Below, piece after piece: positions 8,880 through 15,577 of a stretch of 64,000 nt of DNA. Both the position numbers and the translations under genes were made by a program. The DNA lies in NCBI RefSeq assembly GCF_003722355.1, contig NZ_QWDD01000001.1, forward strand, positions 3,153,001 to 3,217,000. The letters are read 5' to 3'. Positions within the stretch are counted from its first letter, which is position 1, and every line of letters starts with the position of its first letter. The DNA is from Methylocystis hirsuta. GTDB lineage: Bacteria > Pseudomonadota > Alphaproteobacteria > Rhizobiales > Beijerinckiaceae. The notes below the pieces were generated by a model. The model was not told the origin of the DNA. It was given only the letters and a program-made list of their open reading frames with translations, and did no database searches.

Positions 8880-9215
8880 AAGCGCCTATATTCAATTTGC
8901 CGGCGCTTGCGTCGGCTATGGCGATAAACGAACACCGTAATAAACCATTCGGACCCGGGGGCGGTACCCGGCGCCTCCACCCAAGCCCGTCCGCGCGGCG
9001 GTTTTCGGCGGGGGCGAAATAGGATTGACGAGGGTGTAAAGGGTGATTTTTTGCTCGGCATGATACCGCCGTTATCGGGTCAAACTTATAGTTGCCAACG
9101 ACAACTATGCTCCGGTGGCCGTCGCCGCGTAATGCGGCGCCCAAACTGGGAATTAAGCCCTAGGGGTTAGCACTTCTAGGCGGGGTCAGGAGGCGCCTGG
9201 CAACAGAAGCCTCCA
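8880..9215 (+). ncRNA. ssrA: Transfer-messenger RNA, permuted two-piece alphaproteobacterial form
   Basis: The gene is circularly permuted. First comes the acceptor piece (to about 8982): a T-stem (8955-8959 with 8967-8971) followed by the acceptor strand CGCCTCC (8972-8978), discriminator A79 and a CCC/CCA-like end. Then, after a short spacer, the coding piece starts at GGGGGCG (9010-9016). This pairs with CGCCTCC in seven pairs with a G-U at the third, the alanine identity mark. The tag frame runs from GCC 9094 to TAA 9130 and encodes ANDNYAPVAVAA, a typical alphaproteobacterial degradation tag. The coding piece ends near a GGAGGC/GCCTCC hairpin at about 9190-9215. Outer boundaries are approximate. 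The RNA rescues stalled ribosomes and tags the nascent chains for ClpXP. Confidence 0.9.
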
Positions 9216-9318
9216 CTTCAATTTTCTCGCGCCGCGCCGCCGTGATGCAAGCGCGGCAGGCATGGCGGTCGGAAGCGGTAGCCGGTCGACCATACGGATG
9301 GCAGTCTGGCGCGACGCA

Positions 9319-9924
9319 ATGGCTAAAGACATTATTCGCTACGATCTTCTCGTTCAGGACGCCATGCGCGGCGTCATGCGCAAAGTGCTGGGCGACGTCG
9401 CCGAGAGCGGCTATCTGCCCGGCGACCATCACTTCACCATCAGCTTCCGCACCGACGCGCCGGGCGTCACGATTTCGCGCCGCCTCGCCGAACAATGGCC
9501 GAGCGAGCTGACGATCATCCTGCAGCATCAATATTCGAATCTGGAAGTCGACGAAGAAGGTTTCGGCGTCACCCTATCGTTCCGCTCGGTCCCCGAGCAT
9601 CTCTACGTGCCCTTCTCGGCCGTCACCGGCTTTTTCGATCCTGCCGTCGAATTCGGCGTGCGCTTTGAGAGCGCCGAAGACGCGCTTGAGGAAGACGAAG
9701 AGGAGGACGCGCCTTCCGCAGGACCGAGCCTTGTTGCGAAAACGCCGGAGTCGGTAAAGGCGTTCAAGCCGACCAAGGTCGAGCCGGCAAAATCTGAGCC
9801 GGCCAAAGCAGAGCCGAACAAGACGCCGAGCGCCGACAGGCAAAAAAAACTTAAGCCGGTCGAAGCGAAGGAAGACGGCGACGACAAGATCGTCTCGATC
9901 GACGCCTTCCGCAAAAAGCCCTGA
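9319..9924 (+). CDS. sspB: SspB family ClpXP adaptor for ssrA-tagged proteins
   Basis: 201 residues from ATG 9319 (MAKDIIRYDLLVQDAMRGVM); upstream in-frame sequence is not conserved-looking. The N-terminal 130 or so residues form the SspB ssrA-tag-binding domain (FTISFRTDAPGV, LTIILQHQY, LYVPFSAVTGFFDP). A long Glu/Lys/Pro linker follows, then a short C-terminal tail with IVSIDAFRKKP, the ClpX-docking (XB) peptide. It is the alphaproteobacterial form of the adaptor that hands tmRNA-tagged substrates to ClpXP. It sits about 100 bp downstream of ssrA, whose product makes its substrates. The downstream DUF4169 gene overlaps its stop codon. Confidence 0.93.
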   Translation: MAKDIIRYDLLVQDAMRGVMRKVLGDVAESGYLPGDHHFTISFRTDAPGVTISRRLAEQWPSELTIILQHQYSNLEVDEEGFGVTLSFRSVPEHLYVPFSAVTGFFDPAVEFGVRFESAEDALEEDEEEDAPSAGPSLVAKTPESVKAFKPTKVEPAKSEPAKAEPNKTPSADRQKKLKPVEAKEDGDDKIVSIDAFRKKP

Positions 9925-10121
9925 TGGGCGATGTCGTCAATCTGCGGCGCGCCCGCAAAGAGCGCGACCGCCGCGTCAAGGACGACGCCGCGCAAGCGAA
10001 GCGCGCAGCCTTCGGGCGCTCGAAATCCGAGCGGGAGTTGACCGCCGCGCAGGCGCAGTTGGAAAGCGCCAGGCTCGAGGCGCATCGGCGCGAGCGGGAA
10101 GAAGCGGACGATCAGGCGTGA
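9924..10121 (+). CDS. DUF4169-type small basic protein
   Basis: 65 residues, almost wholly charged, predicted helical (MGDVVNLRRARKERDRR... to EREEADDQA). The start ATG overlaps the sspB stop as TGATG, so translation is probably coupled. It matches the alphaproteobacterial DUF4169 family, for which I know no function; members often sit next to an RHH-domain gene, as here. No membrane segment or Cys is present. Confidence 0.75.
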   Translation: MGDVVNLRRARKERDRRVKDDAAQAKRAAFGRSKSERELTAAQAQLESARLEAHRREREEADDQA

Positions 10122-10141
10122 GCGAGGCGCAGGCGCCAAGA

Positions 10142-10253
10142 GATCACGCTCCATTTGGGCGATCGCCCAAATGGAGATGACGTGATCGATTCCAAAAGCA
10201 TAGAGCGCGCTTTGCACGAAAAGCCGGCGTCCCCTTTTTCGCAGCGCGCTCTA
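10142..10253 (+). repeat. Two-hairpin palindromic repeat reaching into the RHH gene
   Basis: The first half holds a perfect 28-bp palindrome (10149-10176, centred on GCGATCGC), flanked by GATCACG (10142-10148) and, after ATGA, CGTGATC (10181-10187). The second half is a hairpin with an 11-bp perfect stem, TAGAGCGCGCT (10201-10211) and AGCGCGCTCTA (10243-10253), and an inner GAAAAG/CTTTTTC stem. The two-hairpin layout with a CCAAAAGCATAGAGC-like joint resembles the element at 60838-60942. Confidence 0.75.
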
Positions 10254-10514
10254 GACGCCAGCTCCCGCCGAGTCGTCAAGCATTCCGTCGTCATCGCCGG
10301 CCATCGCACCAGCGTCTCTCTTGAAGACGCCTTCTGGCGCGCGCTGAAGGACATCGCCGCGCAGGACGGCGTGTCGCTCGCGGCGCTCATCGCGCGGGTG
10401 GATGCGGGGCGCGGAGAAGCGAATCTCTCCTCGGCACTGAGGGTGTTCGTGCTGGAGCGGGCGTTGGATGCGCGTGAAACGTCCCCAAGCCCCTCACCTC
10501 ACCTCTCCCCGTGA
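10182..10514 (+). CDS. Ribbon-helix-helix (RHH_4) DNA-binding protein with repeat-derived ends
   Basis: 110 residues from GTG 10182, which has GGAG 5 bp upstream; a TTG at 10155 is the alternative. The recognised core, VVKHSVVIAGHRTSVSLEDAFWRALKDIA, is a ribbon-helix-helix domain of the RHH_4 family, which often follows DUF4169 genes. Residues before it (about 1-26) are encoded by the palindromic repeat at 10142-10253, and the last residues (SPSPSPHLSP) by a second repeat at 10483-10620. No other start is available between the first repeat and the core. Probably a small transcriptional regulator; its target is unknown. Confidence 0.7.
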   Translation: MIDSKSIERALHEKPASPFSQRALDASSRRVVKHSVVIAGHRTSVSLEDAFWRALKDIAAQDGVSLAALIARVDAGRGEANLSSALRVFVLERALDARETSPSPSPHLSP

Positions 10515-10620
10515 ACGGGGAGAAGGGTCATAGAGACTGCGCTCCTTTTGCAAAGGTTTGCGCGACGTCGGCCGCCTCTTCTCCCCGCTTGCGGGGAGAA
10601 GTGAGATGAGGGGCCGGGGG
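10483..10620 (+). repeat. Intergenic palindromic repeat (CTCCCCG/CGGGGAG type)
   Basis: The left arm carries CCTCACCTCACCTCTCCCCG then CGGGGAGAAGGG. The right arm carries CTTCTCCCCGCTTGCGGGG then AGAAGTGAGATGAGGGG. The two arms are inverted copies around about 50 bp and each folds on itself. It overlaps the last codons of the RHH gene and ends about 60 bp before the UvrD-type helicase gene. Confidence 0.8.
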
Positions 10621-10683
10621 ATTGGCGCGATAAACGGCCGAAACAGTGATTCGCCTTCCGTTCTCCTATATGATTGAAGAATC

Positions 10684-13044
10684 ATGAAGAGCCTTCCGCC
10701 CGAGATCGACGATTACGCGCCGCAGACGGGCGGGCTTGCCGCGCGCGCCGCGGCGAGCGCGGGGCGGCCGCGCTATCTCGACGCGCTCAACCCCGAGCAG
10801 CGCGCCGCCGTCGAAACGCTCGACGGTCCGGTGCTCGTGCTCGCCGGCGCCGGCACGGGCAAGACGCGCGCCCTGACGACGCGCATCGGCCACATCCTGG
10901 CGCTCGGCAAGGCGCGCGCCTATGAAATCCTCGCCGTCACCTTCACCAACAAGGCGGCGCGCGAGATGCGCCAGCGCGTGGAGGCCCTCGTCGGCGAGGG
11001 CGCGCAGGCCATGCAATGGCTCGGCACGTTTCACGCGATCAGCGCCAAGATCCTGCGCCGTCACGCCGAACTCGTCGGGCTGAAGCCCAACTTCACCATT
11101 CTCGATGTCGACGATCAGATCCGCCTCTTGAAGCAGGTGCTGCGCGCGGAGAATATCGACGATAAGCGCTGGCCGGCGCGCGCGCTCGCCATGCGCATCG
11201 ACGGCTGGAAGAACCGCGGATTGACGCCGTCGCAGGTTCCCGCCGGCGATGCCGAGAGCTTCGCCAACGGGAAAGGCGCGGCGCTCTACGCGCTCTATCA
11301 GGAGCGGCTCAAGGTCTTGAACGCCGTCGACTTCGGCGATCTCTTGATGGAGAGCCTGCGGCTCTTTCGCGACAATCCCGATGTGCTCGCCGACTATCAG
11401 CGCCGCTTCAAATATATTCTGGTCGACGAATATCAGGACACGAATATCGCGCAATATTTGTGGCTGCGGCTGATCTCGCAGAGGGTGCCGGGGAAGCAAA
11501 ATCTCTGCTGCGTCGGCGACGACGATCAGAGCGTCTATGGCTGGCGCGGCGCCGAGGTCGAAAACATCCTGCGTTTCGAGCAGGATTTTCCCGGCGCCAA
11601 GGTCATCCGCCTCGAACGCAACTACCGCTCGACCGGGCACATACTCGCCGCCGCCTCGCATCTCATCTCGCATAATGAAGGCCGGCTCGGCAAAACCCTG
11701 TTCACCGATGGCGGCGAGGGCGAAAAGCCGACGCTCACCGGCGTCTGGGACAGCCAGGAAGAAGCGCGCAGCATCGGCGAGGACATCGAGCAGCTCAGCC
11801 GCAAGGACCATTCGCTCGAAGAGATCGCCATTCTCGTGCGCGCGTCGTTTCAGATGCGCGAATTCGAAGAGCGCTTCGTCGAGATCGGCCTGCCCTATCG
11901 CGTCATCGGCGGCCCGCGCTTTTACGAGCGGCTCGAAATTCGCGACGCGCTCGCCTATCTGCGCTGTGTCGCGCAGCCTGCCGACGATCTCGCCTTCGAG
12001 CGCATCATCAATACGCCCAAACGCGGCCTCGGCGACGCGACGCTGCAGATGCTGCATGAATATGCGCGGCGCGAAGCCATTCCGCTGATGCAGGCGGCGC
12101 GCGTTCTTGTCGAAAGCGAGGAGCTGAAGCCGAAGCCCCGCGGCGCGCTGCGCGGCCTCATCGGCGATTTCGACCGCTGGCGCACGCTGATCGATTCAAA
12201 GCCGCAGCATGAGCTTGCCGAGCAGGTGCTCGATGAATCCGGCTACACGGAGATGTGGCGTTCGGACAAGACGCCCGAGGCCGCCGGACGGCTCGACAAT
12301 TTGAAGGAGCTGGTCCGGGCGATGGAGGCTTTTCCCGATCTCGCCGCCTTCCTCGAACATGTGTCGCTCGTCATGGAGGCCGACAGCGCTGTCGATCAAG
12401 AGCGCGTCTCGATCATGACGCTTCACGGCGCCAAGGGCCTCGAATTCGAGACCGTCTATCTCCCCGGCTGGGAGGAAGGGCTGTTTCCGAGCCAGCGCAC
12501 GCTCGATGAACAGGGACGCGCCGGCCTCGAGGAAGAACGCCGTCTCGCCTATGTCGGGCTGACGCGCGCCAAGCGCCGCGCCAAGATCTATTTCGCCAGC
12601 AACCGACGCATTCACGGTCTGTGGCAGGCGACCGTGCCGTCGCGCTTCATCGACAATCTGCCGACGGGCAATGTCGAGGTGGTCGAGGCGCCGAGCGGCT
12701 CGCAATATGGCTCCTATGGCGTCTCGCGCTTCGCCAATCTCGACGTCTATGGCTCCGACTATTCGACGCCCGGATGGAAGCGCGCGCAGGCGGCGCGCGG
12801 CGATTCCGCGCGTGGCGGCGCGGCGCGCGAGACGCACGGCGCGCGCGGCAAGCAGCCGGTGACGATCGAGGGCGAAGTGATCGCGCGCTCAACCGGCGGT
12901 TCGCGCTTTGTAGTGGGCGCGCGGGTGTTTCACTTGAAGTTCGGGCCCGGCTCCGTGGCCGCGGTCGACGGCAATAAGCTCACGGTCGATTTCGACAAGG
13001 CCGGCAGGAAGATGGTGCTGGAGAGCTTTGTGGAAAAAAGCTGA
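10684..13044 (+). CDS. uvrD: UvrD/PcrA-type ATP-dependent DNA helicase
   Basis: 786-residue SF1A 3'-5' helicase. Walker A GAGTGKT ends at about residue 61; motif Ia TFTNKAAREM, motif II DEYQDTN (about 249), motif III GDDDQSVYGWRGA, motif IV RLERNYRS, motif V SIMTLHGAKGLEFE and motif VI EEERRLAYVGLTRAK are all intact. The C-terminus has the Tudor-like segment FGPGSVAAVDGNKLTVDFD that PcrA/UvrD use to contact RNA polymerase. It acts in nucleotide excision and mismatch repair and in restart of blocked forks. ATG 10684 follows a GA-rich stretch. Paralogues are common in this group, so the exact orthology (uvrD or pcrA) is open. Confidence 0.93.
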   Translation: MKSLPPEIDDYAPQTGGLAARAAASAGRPRYLDALNPEQRAAVETLDGPVLVLAGAGTGKTRALTTRIGHILALGKARAYEILAVTFTNKAAREMRQRVEALVGEGAQAMQWLGTFHAISAKILRRHAELVGLKPNFTILDVDDQIRLLKQVLRAENIDDKRWPARALAMRIDGWKNRGLTPSQVPAGDAESFANGKGAALYALYQERLKVLNAVDFGDLLMESLRLFRDNPDVLADYQRRFKYILVDEYQDTNIAQYLWLRLISQRVPGKQNLCCVGDDDQSVYGWRGAEVENILRFEQDFPGAKVIRLERNYRSTGHILAAASHLISHNEGRLGKTLFTDGGEGEKPTLTGVWDSQEEARSIGEDIEQLSRKDHSLEEIAILVRASFQMREFEERFVEIGLPYRVIGGPRFYERLEIRDALAYLRCVAQPADDLAFERIINTPKRGLGDATLQMLHEYARREAIPLMQAARVLVESEELKPKPRGALRGLIGDFDRWRTLIDSKPQHELAEQVLDESGYTEMWRSDKTPEAAGRLDNLKELVRAMEAFPDLAAFLEHVSLVMEADSAVDQERVSIMTLHGAKGLEFETVYLPGWEEGLFPSQRTLDEQGRAGLEEERRLAYVGLTRAKRRAKIYFASNRRIHGLWQATVPSRFIDNLPTGNVEVVEAPSGSQYGSYGVSRFANLDVYGSDYSTPGWKRAQAARGDSARGGAARETHGARGKQPVTIEGEVIARSTGGSRFVVGARVFHLKFGPGSVAAVDGNKLTVDFDKAGRKMVLESFVEKS

Positions 13045-13126
13045 GGCCTATTGTTGATCAATGATCCTTGATAAGATTAAGCGGATTTCTGGCAGAATAA
13101 ATTGCCTTTTACTTAGGAGGCATAAC

Positions 13127-13876
13127 ATGATCGAAAGCGCTGATGCAATCTTAGACGAGGTAGCTAGAGCACTTTACAAGCAGTCCGTTATTCAGGCACG
13201 CGAAGAAATCGATGCATTATCGTTCACAGCTTCCGAGTTGAAGGATTTATTTATAAGGCTTCGCACCGAAACCGAGACCGCGCGAATCCTCATTTTTGCA
13301 TCGTATTTGGAAGACCGAGTCACAGCTCTGATTAAGCTAAGGTTGTACCATCTCGATACTCCAAAGATCGAGAAAGAAATATTTGGAGGCCATGGGCCGC
13401 TAGGCACTTTCGGAAGTAGGCTCGCCTTGGCTTATCAGCTTGGATGGATATCCCCTAAGCAGAAAGCACGTCTCGACGCATTTAAGAACATTCGTAACGA
13501 ATTCGCGCACCGCGCATTCTCCGCGAGTTTTTCTGACCAAAACATCTCAGACTGGTTCCTAAATATGAACTACAATGTCTTCCACTACGCAGAGAGGATG
13601 AGGCGTGCGGTCGGCGATCAACCAGGTTCTGAGTCTGAAGGTATCTTCATTAGCGGTAGCGACATCGACGGTGATCTAGAAAAGCTATTGAAGCTACTCC
13701 TGCTAGTAACGGACACCATGTTCGATTTGCTCGTTTTGCCTTCTGCAATTGTGCACAGAGTAGAAGCTGGTCTGATCGTAGAAGGCTTTGGTAAAGAATC
13801 CCAGTTGGTAATGGATATCAGGCGCGATGTCGCCCGTGCTACGCTAGCGCTTCTAAAAAAGGAGCGCGATAAGTAA
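13127..13876 (+). CDS. MltR-like protein, AT-rich, probably acquired
   Basis: 249 residues from ATG 13127, which has a strong TAGGAGG site 6 bp upstream; a start at 13061 would lack one. The middle, FGGHGPLGTFGSRLALAYQL through AFKNIRNEFAHR, is the signature of the MltR (mannitol operon repressor) family of all-alpha proteins, here with extra N- and C-terminal helices. Members bind other regulators or lie in accessory loci; no DNA-binding motif is seen. Base use is clearly lower in GC than all neighbours, with many AAA, TTT and ATA-like codons. That suggests recent transfer along with the toxin-antitoxin genes that follow 30 bp later. Confidence 0.65.
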   Translation: MIESADAILDEVARALYKQSVIQAREEIDALSFTASELKDLFIRLRTETETARILIFASYLEDRVTALIKLRLYHLDTPKIEKEIFGGHGPLGTFGSRLALAYQLGWISPKQKARLDAFKNIRNEFAHRAFSASFSDQNISDWFLNMNYNVFHYAERMRRAVGDQPGSESEGIFISGSDIDGDLEKLLKLLLLVTDTMFDLLVLPSAIVHRVEAGLIVEGFGKESQLVMDIRRDVARATLALLKKERDK

Positions 13877-13905
13877 TACTAAAGCTGGCCCAAGGACTGA
13901 CGCGA

Positions 13906-14190
13906 ATGACGCATTACGTCGCCATTGTCGAAGAGGAAGAAGGGAAGGCTGTCGGCGTCTGGTTTCCAGACTTGCCCGGCTGCATCTCCGCCGGCGACTC
14001 ATTGGATGAGGCGATGACGAACGCCGCCGAGGCGCTCGCTCTGTGGATCGATGTCGCGAAAGAACACGGCGATGCGGTTCCGCCGCCACGGGCGTTGACC
14101 GAGTTGAAGCGCGATCCGGAAATCGCGGAAGACATTGCGCGCTACATGGTCGCGCTCATTGAACTGCATCCTTTGCGTCAGCCCGCTTGA
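13906..14190 (+). CDS. HicB-family antitoxin (first copy)
   Basis: 94 residues with the HicB partial RNase H fold: YVAIVEEEEGKAVGVWFPDLPGCISAGDSLDEAMTNAAEAL, where the FPDLPGC segment is diagnostic. The C-terminal region lacks a clear DNA-binding domain of its own. A HigA-type HTH gene follows after 7 bp in the same direction, so the two may function together, as a HicB with its DNA-binding part on a separate chain. No hicA lies directly upstream; the nearest HicA toxin gene is 480 bp downstream in the same orientation. Confidence 0.8.
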   Translation: MTHYVAIVEEEEGKAVGVWFPDLPGCISAGDSLDEAMTNAAEALALWIDVAKEHGDAVPPPRALTELKRDPEIAEDIARYMVALIELHPLRQPA

Positions 14191-14197
14191 TTCGACG

Positions 14198-14479
14198 ATG
14201 CGCGCCGTCCATCCCGGCCGAATTCTCAAACGCGAACTCGCGGCGCGCGACATGTCAGCGGTTCGCCTCGCGCTCGCGTTGCGACTTAGCTCCGGCCGGA
14301 TCGTCGACATATTGGACGGCAAGCGCGGCGTCTCGCCTGAAACGGCGTTGCGCCCGGGTCGCTATTTTGGCAATGGCGCACGCTTCTGGCTCAATTTTCA
14401 AACGGCATATGAGCTTGCGATCGCAGAAGCGGAGTTCGGCGCACGCATCATTGCTGAAGTTCAGCCCGGCGCTACTTGA
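14198..14479 (+). CDS. HigA-family XRE antitoxin without adjacent HigB
   Basis: 93 residues from ATG 14198 (MRAVHPGRILKRELAARDMS). The HTH of the HigA addiction-module type is LALALRLSSGRIVDILDGKRGVSPETALR, followed by YFGNGARFWLNFQTAYEL. No HigB toxin frame precedes it; the co-transcribed upstream gene is HicB-like. It is therefore either an orphan antitoxin, a partner of the HicB protein, or the autorepressor of this small operon. The usual Leu-Gly in the HTH turn reads RPGRYFG, a mild deviation. Confidence 0.78.
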   Translation: MRAVHPGRILKRELAARDMSAVRLALALRLSSGRIVDILDGKRGVSPETALRPGRYFGNGARFWLNFQTAYELAIAEAEFGARIIAEVQPGAT

Positions 14480-14672
14480 AAGCCGCGGAAGGACGGTGCT
14501 GCAAAGCCTTGTGGAGGTGGAGCGATTCGAGACGGTCAAGGCTTCTTAAATGGTTTTCCCCAATCTCCTTATAATTTATCACCGCAATGTGCATAACGCG
14601 GAAAACTAATCATTATCCGCCCGGAGCGGCTTCTTGCTGAAATAATTAGCGCCGAATCGAAAAGGCGCTTAC

Positions 14673-14867
14673 ATGCTCACCAACAGCCGCGACATCATCC
14701 GCCGCCTCGAAAAAGAGGGATGGCGGCTTGTACGCTCCAAGGGCTCACATCGTCAGTTCAAGCATCCGACGAAAGCGGGCCGCGTAACCGTGCCGCACCC
14801 CAAAAGAGACATGCCACCAAAGACTGCGCTCAGCATTTATGAAAGCGCAGGATGGCCGAAGGATTGA
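14673..14867 (+). CDS. hicA: HicA-family mRNA interferase toxin
   Basis: 64 residues, the normal HicA length. It has the dsRBD-like fold with SRDIIRRLEKEGWRL, the catalytic His in KGSHRQFKHP, and the closing VPHPKRDMPPKTALSIYESAG. It would cleave mRNA and arrest growth when not held by HicB. A TATAAT-like hexamer at about 14570-14575, in the AT-rich gap upstream, could serve as its own promoter. The next gene, a HicB antitoxin, lies on the opposite strand with stops only 1 bp apart, which is not the usual co-directional hicAB layout. Confidence 0.88.
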   Translation: MLTNSRDIIRRLEKEGWRLVRSKGSHRQFKHPTKAGRVTVPHPKRDMPPKTALSIYESAGWPKD

Positions 14868-14868
14868 T

Positions 14869-15165
14869 TTATTCAGCTGCTTCTCGCCTGCGCGCCCACG
14901 GCGCTTCAACCGCGATAACGATGTCCGCATCGCCAAAACGCTCAGCCCATTTCGGGTCGGCTCGCAAGAGTTCAAAATCACGCGGCTCAGGAATCGGTAG
15001 CCCGTCTTCGCGCATCCCCTCCGCCCAAAGCTCCAGCGCCTCGCTGGCCATGTTAAAAATATCTTCGATCTCGTCGGCCGCCGAAAAACACCCCGGCGCG
15101 TCGGGAAAGCTCATGCCATAGGCGCTGTGTTCGTCCTTATGGACGATGACGATGTAGGGCTTCAT
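14869..15165 (-). CDS. hicB: HicB-family antitoxin (second copy), convergent with HicA
   Basis: 98 residues from ATG 15165 (MKPYIVIVHKDEHSAYGMSF); the longer upstream frame is not conserved-looking. FPDAPGCFSAADEIEDIFNMASEALELW is the HicB core. The C-terminal part (ELLRADPKWAERFGDADIVI) resembles the HicB1 protein upstream more than a DNA-binding domain. The stop faces that of hicA with 1 bp between. It may neutralise that HicA despite the inverted orientation, or be the survivor of another module. Confidence 0.85.
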   Translation of the reverse strand: MKPYIVIVHKDEHSAYGMSFPDAPGCFSAADEIEDIFNMASEALELWAEGMREDGLPIPEPRDFELLRADPKWAERFGDADIVIAVEAPWARRREAAE

Positions 15166-15577
15166 TGGCGGCCTCTGGGGTCCATGACAAATCATAGCGC
15201 GTTCGAGTCCGGCCCGCCATCGCTCGGCGCCATTGTACAGGACATCGCGAAACGCATCGCGCTGAGGCATTCGGCTCATGCTCTCACAATTGCATCGTGT
15301 CGTCGCGTGGATGGCCGCGACAAACGCGGCCATGACGCGGTGGGACGCCTCGCTAACCTGGATTCGGAGCCCGGCGCCATGTGGCGTCGCCGCCACAGTC
15401 AGGCTTTTTCGGGGGCTGAGTGGCGCTCGCCGCCTCGCGCCGATTCACAAGCCCCGCGCCGCGCGATACTGTGCCGGCGAAGCAAGGCGGATTGCCGCGC
15501 GGCGGCGCTACGCCCATATCTTGGCTGGAAAGTCGCCGCAGATCTCGCCGCGACGGGGTTTTGCGCAAGGAACCGCT
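15166..15577. other. Intergenic region between hicB and the L,D-transpeptidase gene
   Basis: About 410 bp. It holds the upstream side of the minus-strand hicB and, at about 15307-15339, an inverted repeat of the type GATGGCCGCGAC..GCGGCCATGACG seen in Rhizobiales intergenic elements. A long open frame crosses the region on the plus strand but its residues are unlike coding sequence. No gene is recognised. Confidence 0.5.

Noticed and set aside
8866..9144. 92-codon minus-strand frame
   Set aside because: It lies across the tmRNA gene; the tRNA-like pairing and tag frame on the plus strand explain the sequence.
13127..15165. A phage-defence island
   Set aside because: Only toxin-antitoxin pieces and an MltR-like protein are present; no nuclease, restriction or known defence effector was found, so the term would overstate the evidence.
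15127..15577. Upstream extension of the L,D-transpeptidase frame
   Set aside because: Residues are Arg-rich and unlike a protein N-terminus; the signal peptide in the adjacent frame gives a better start.
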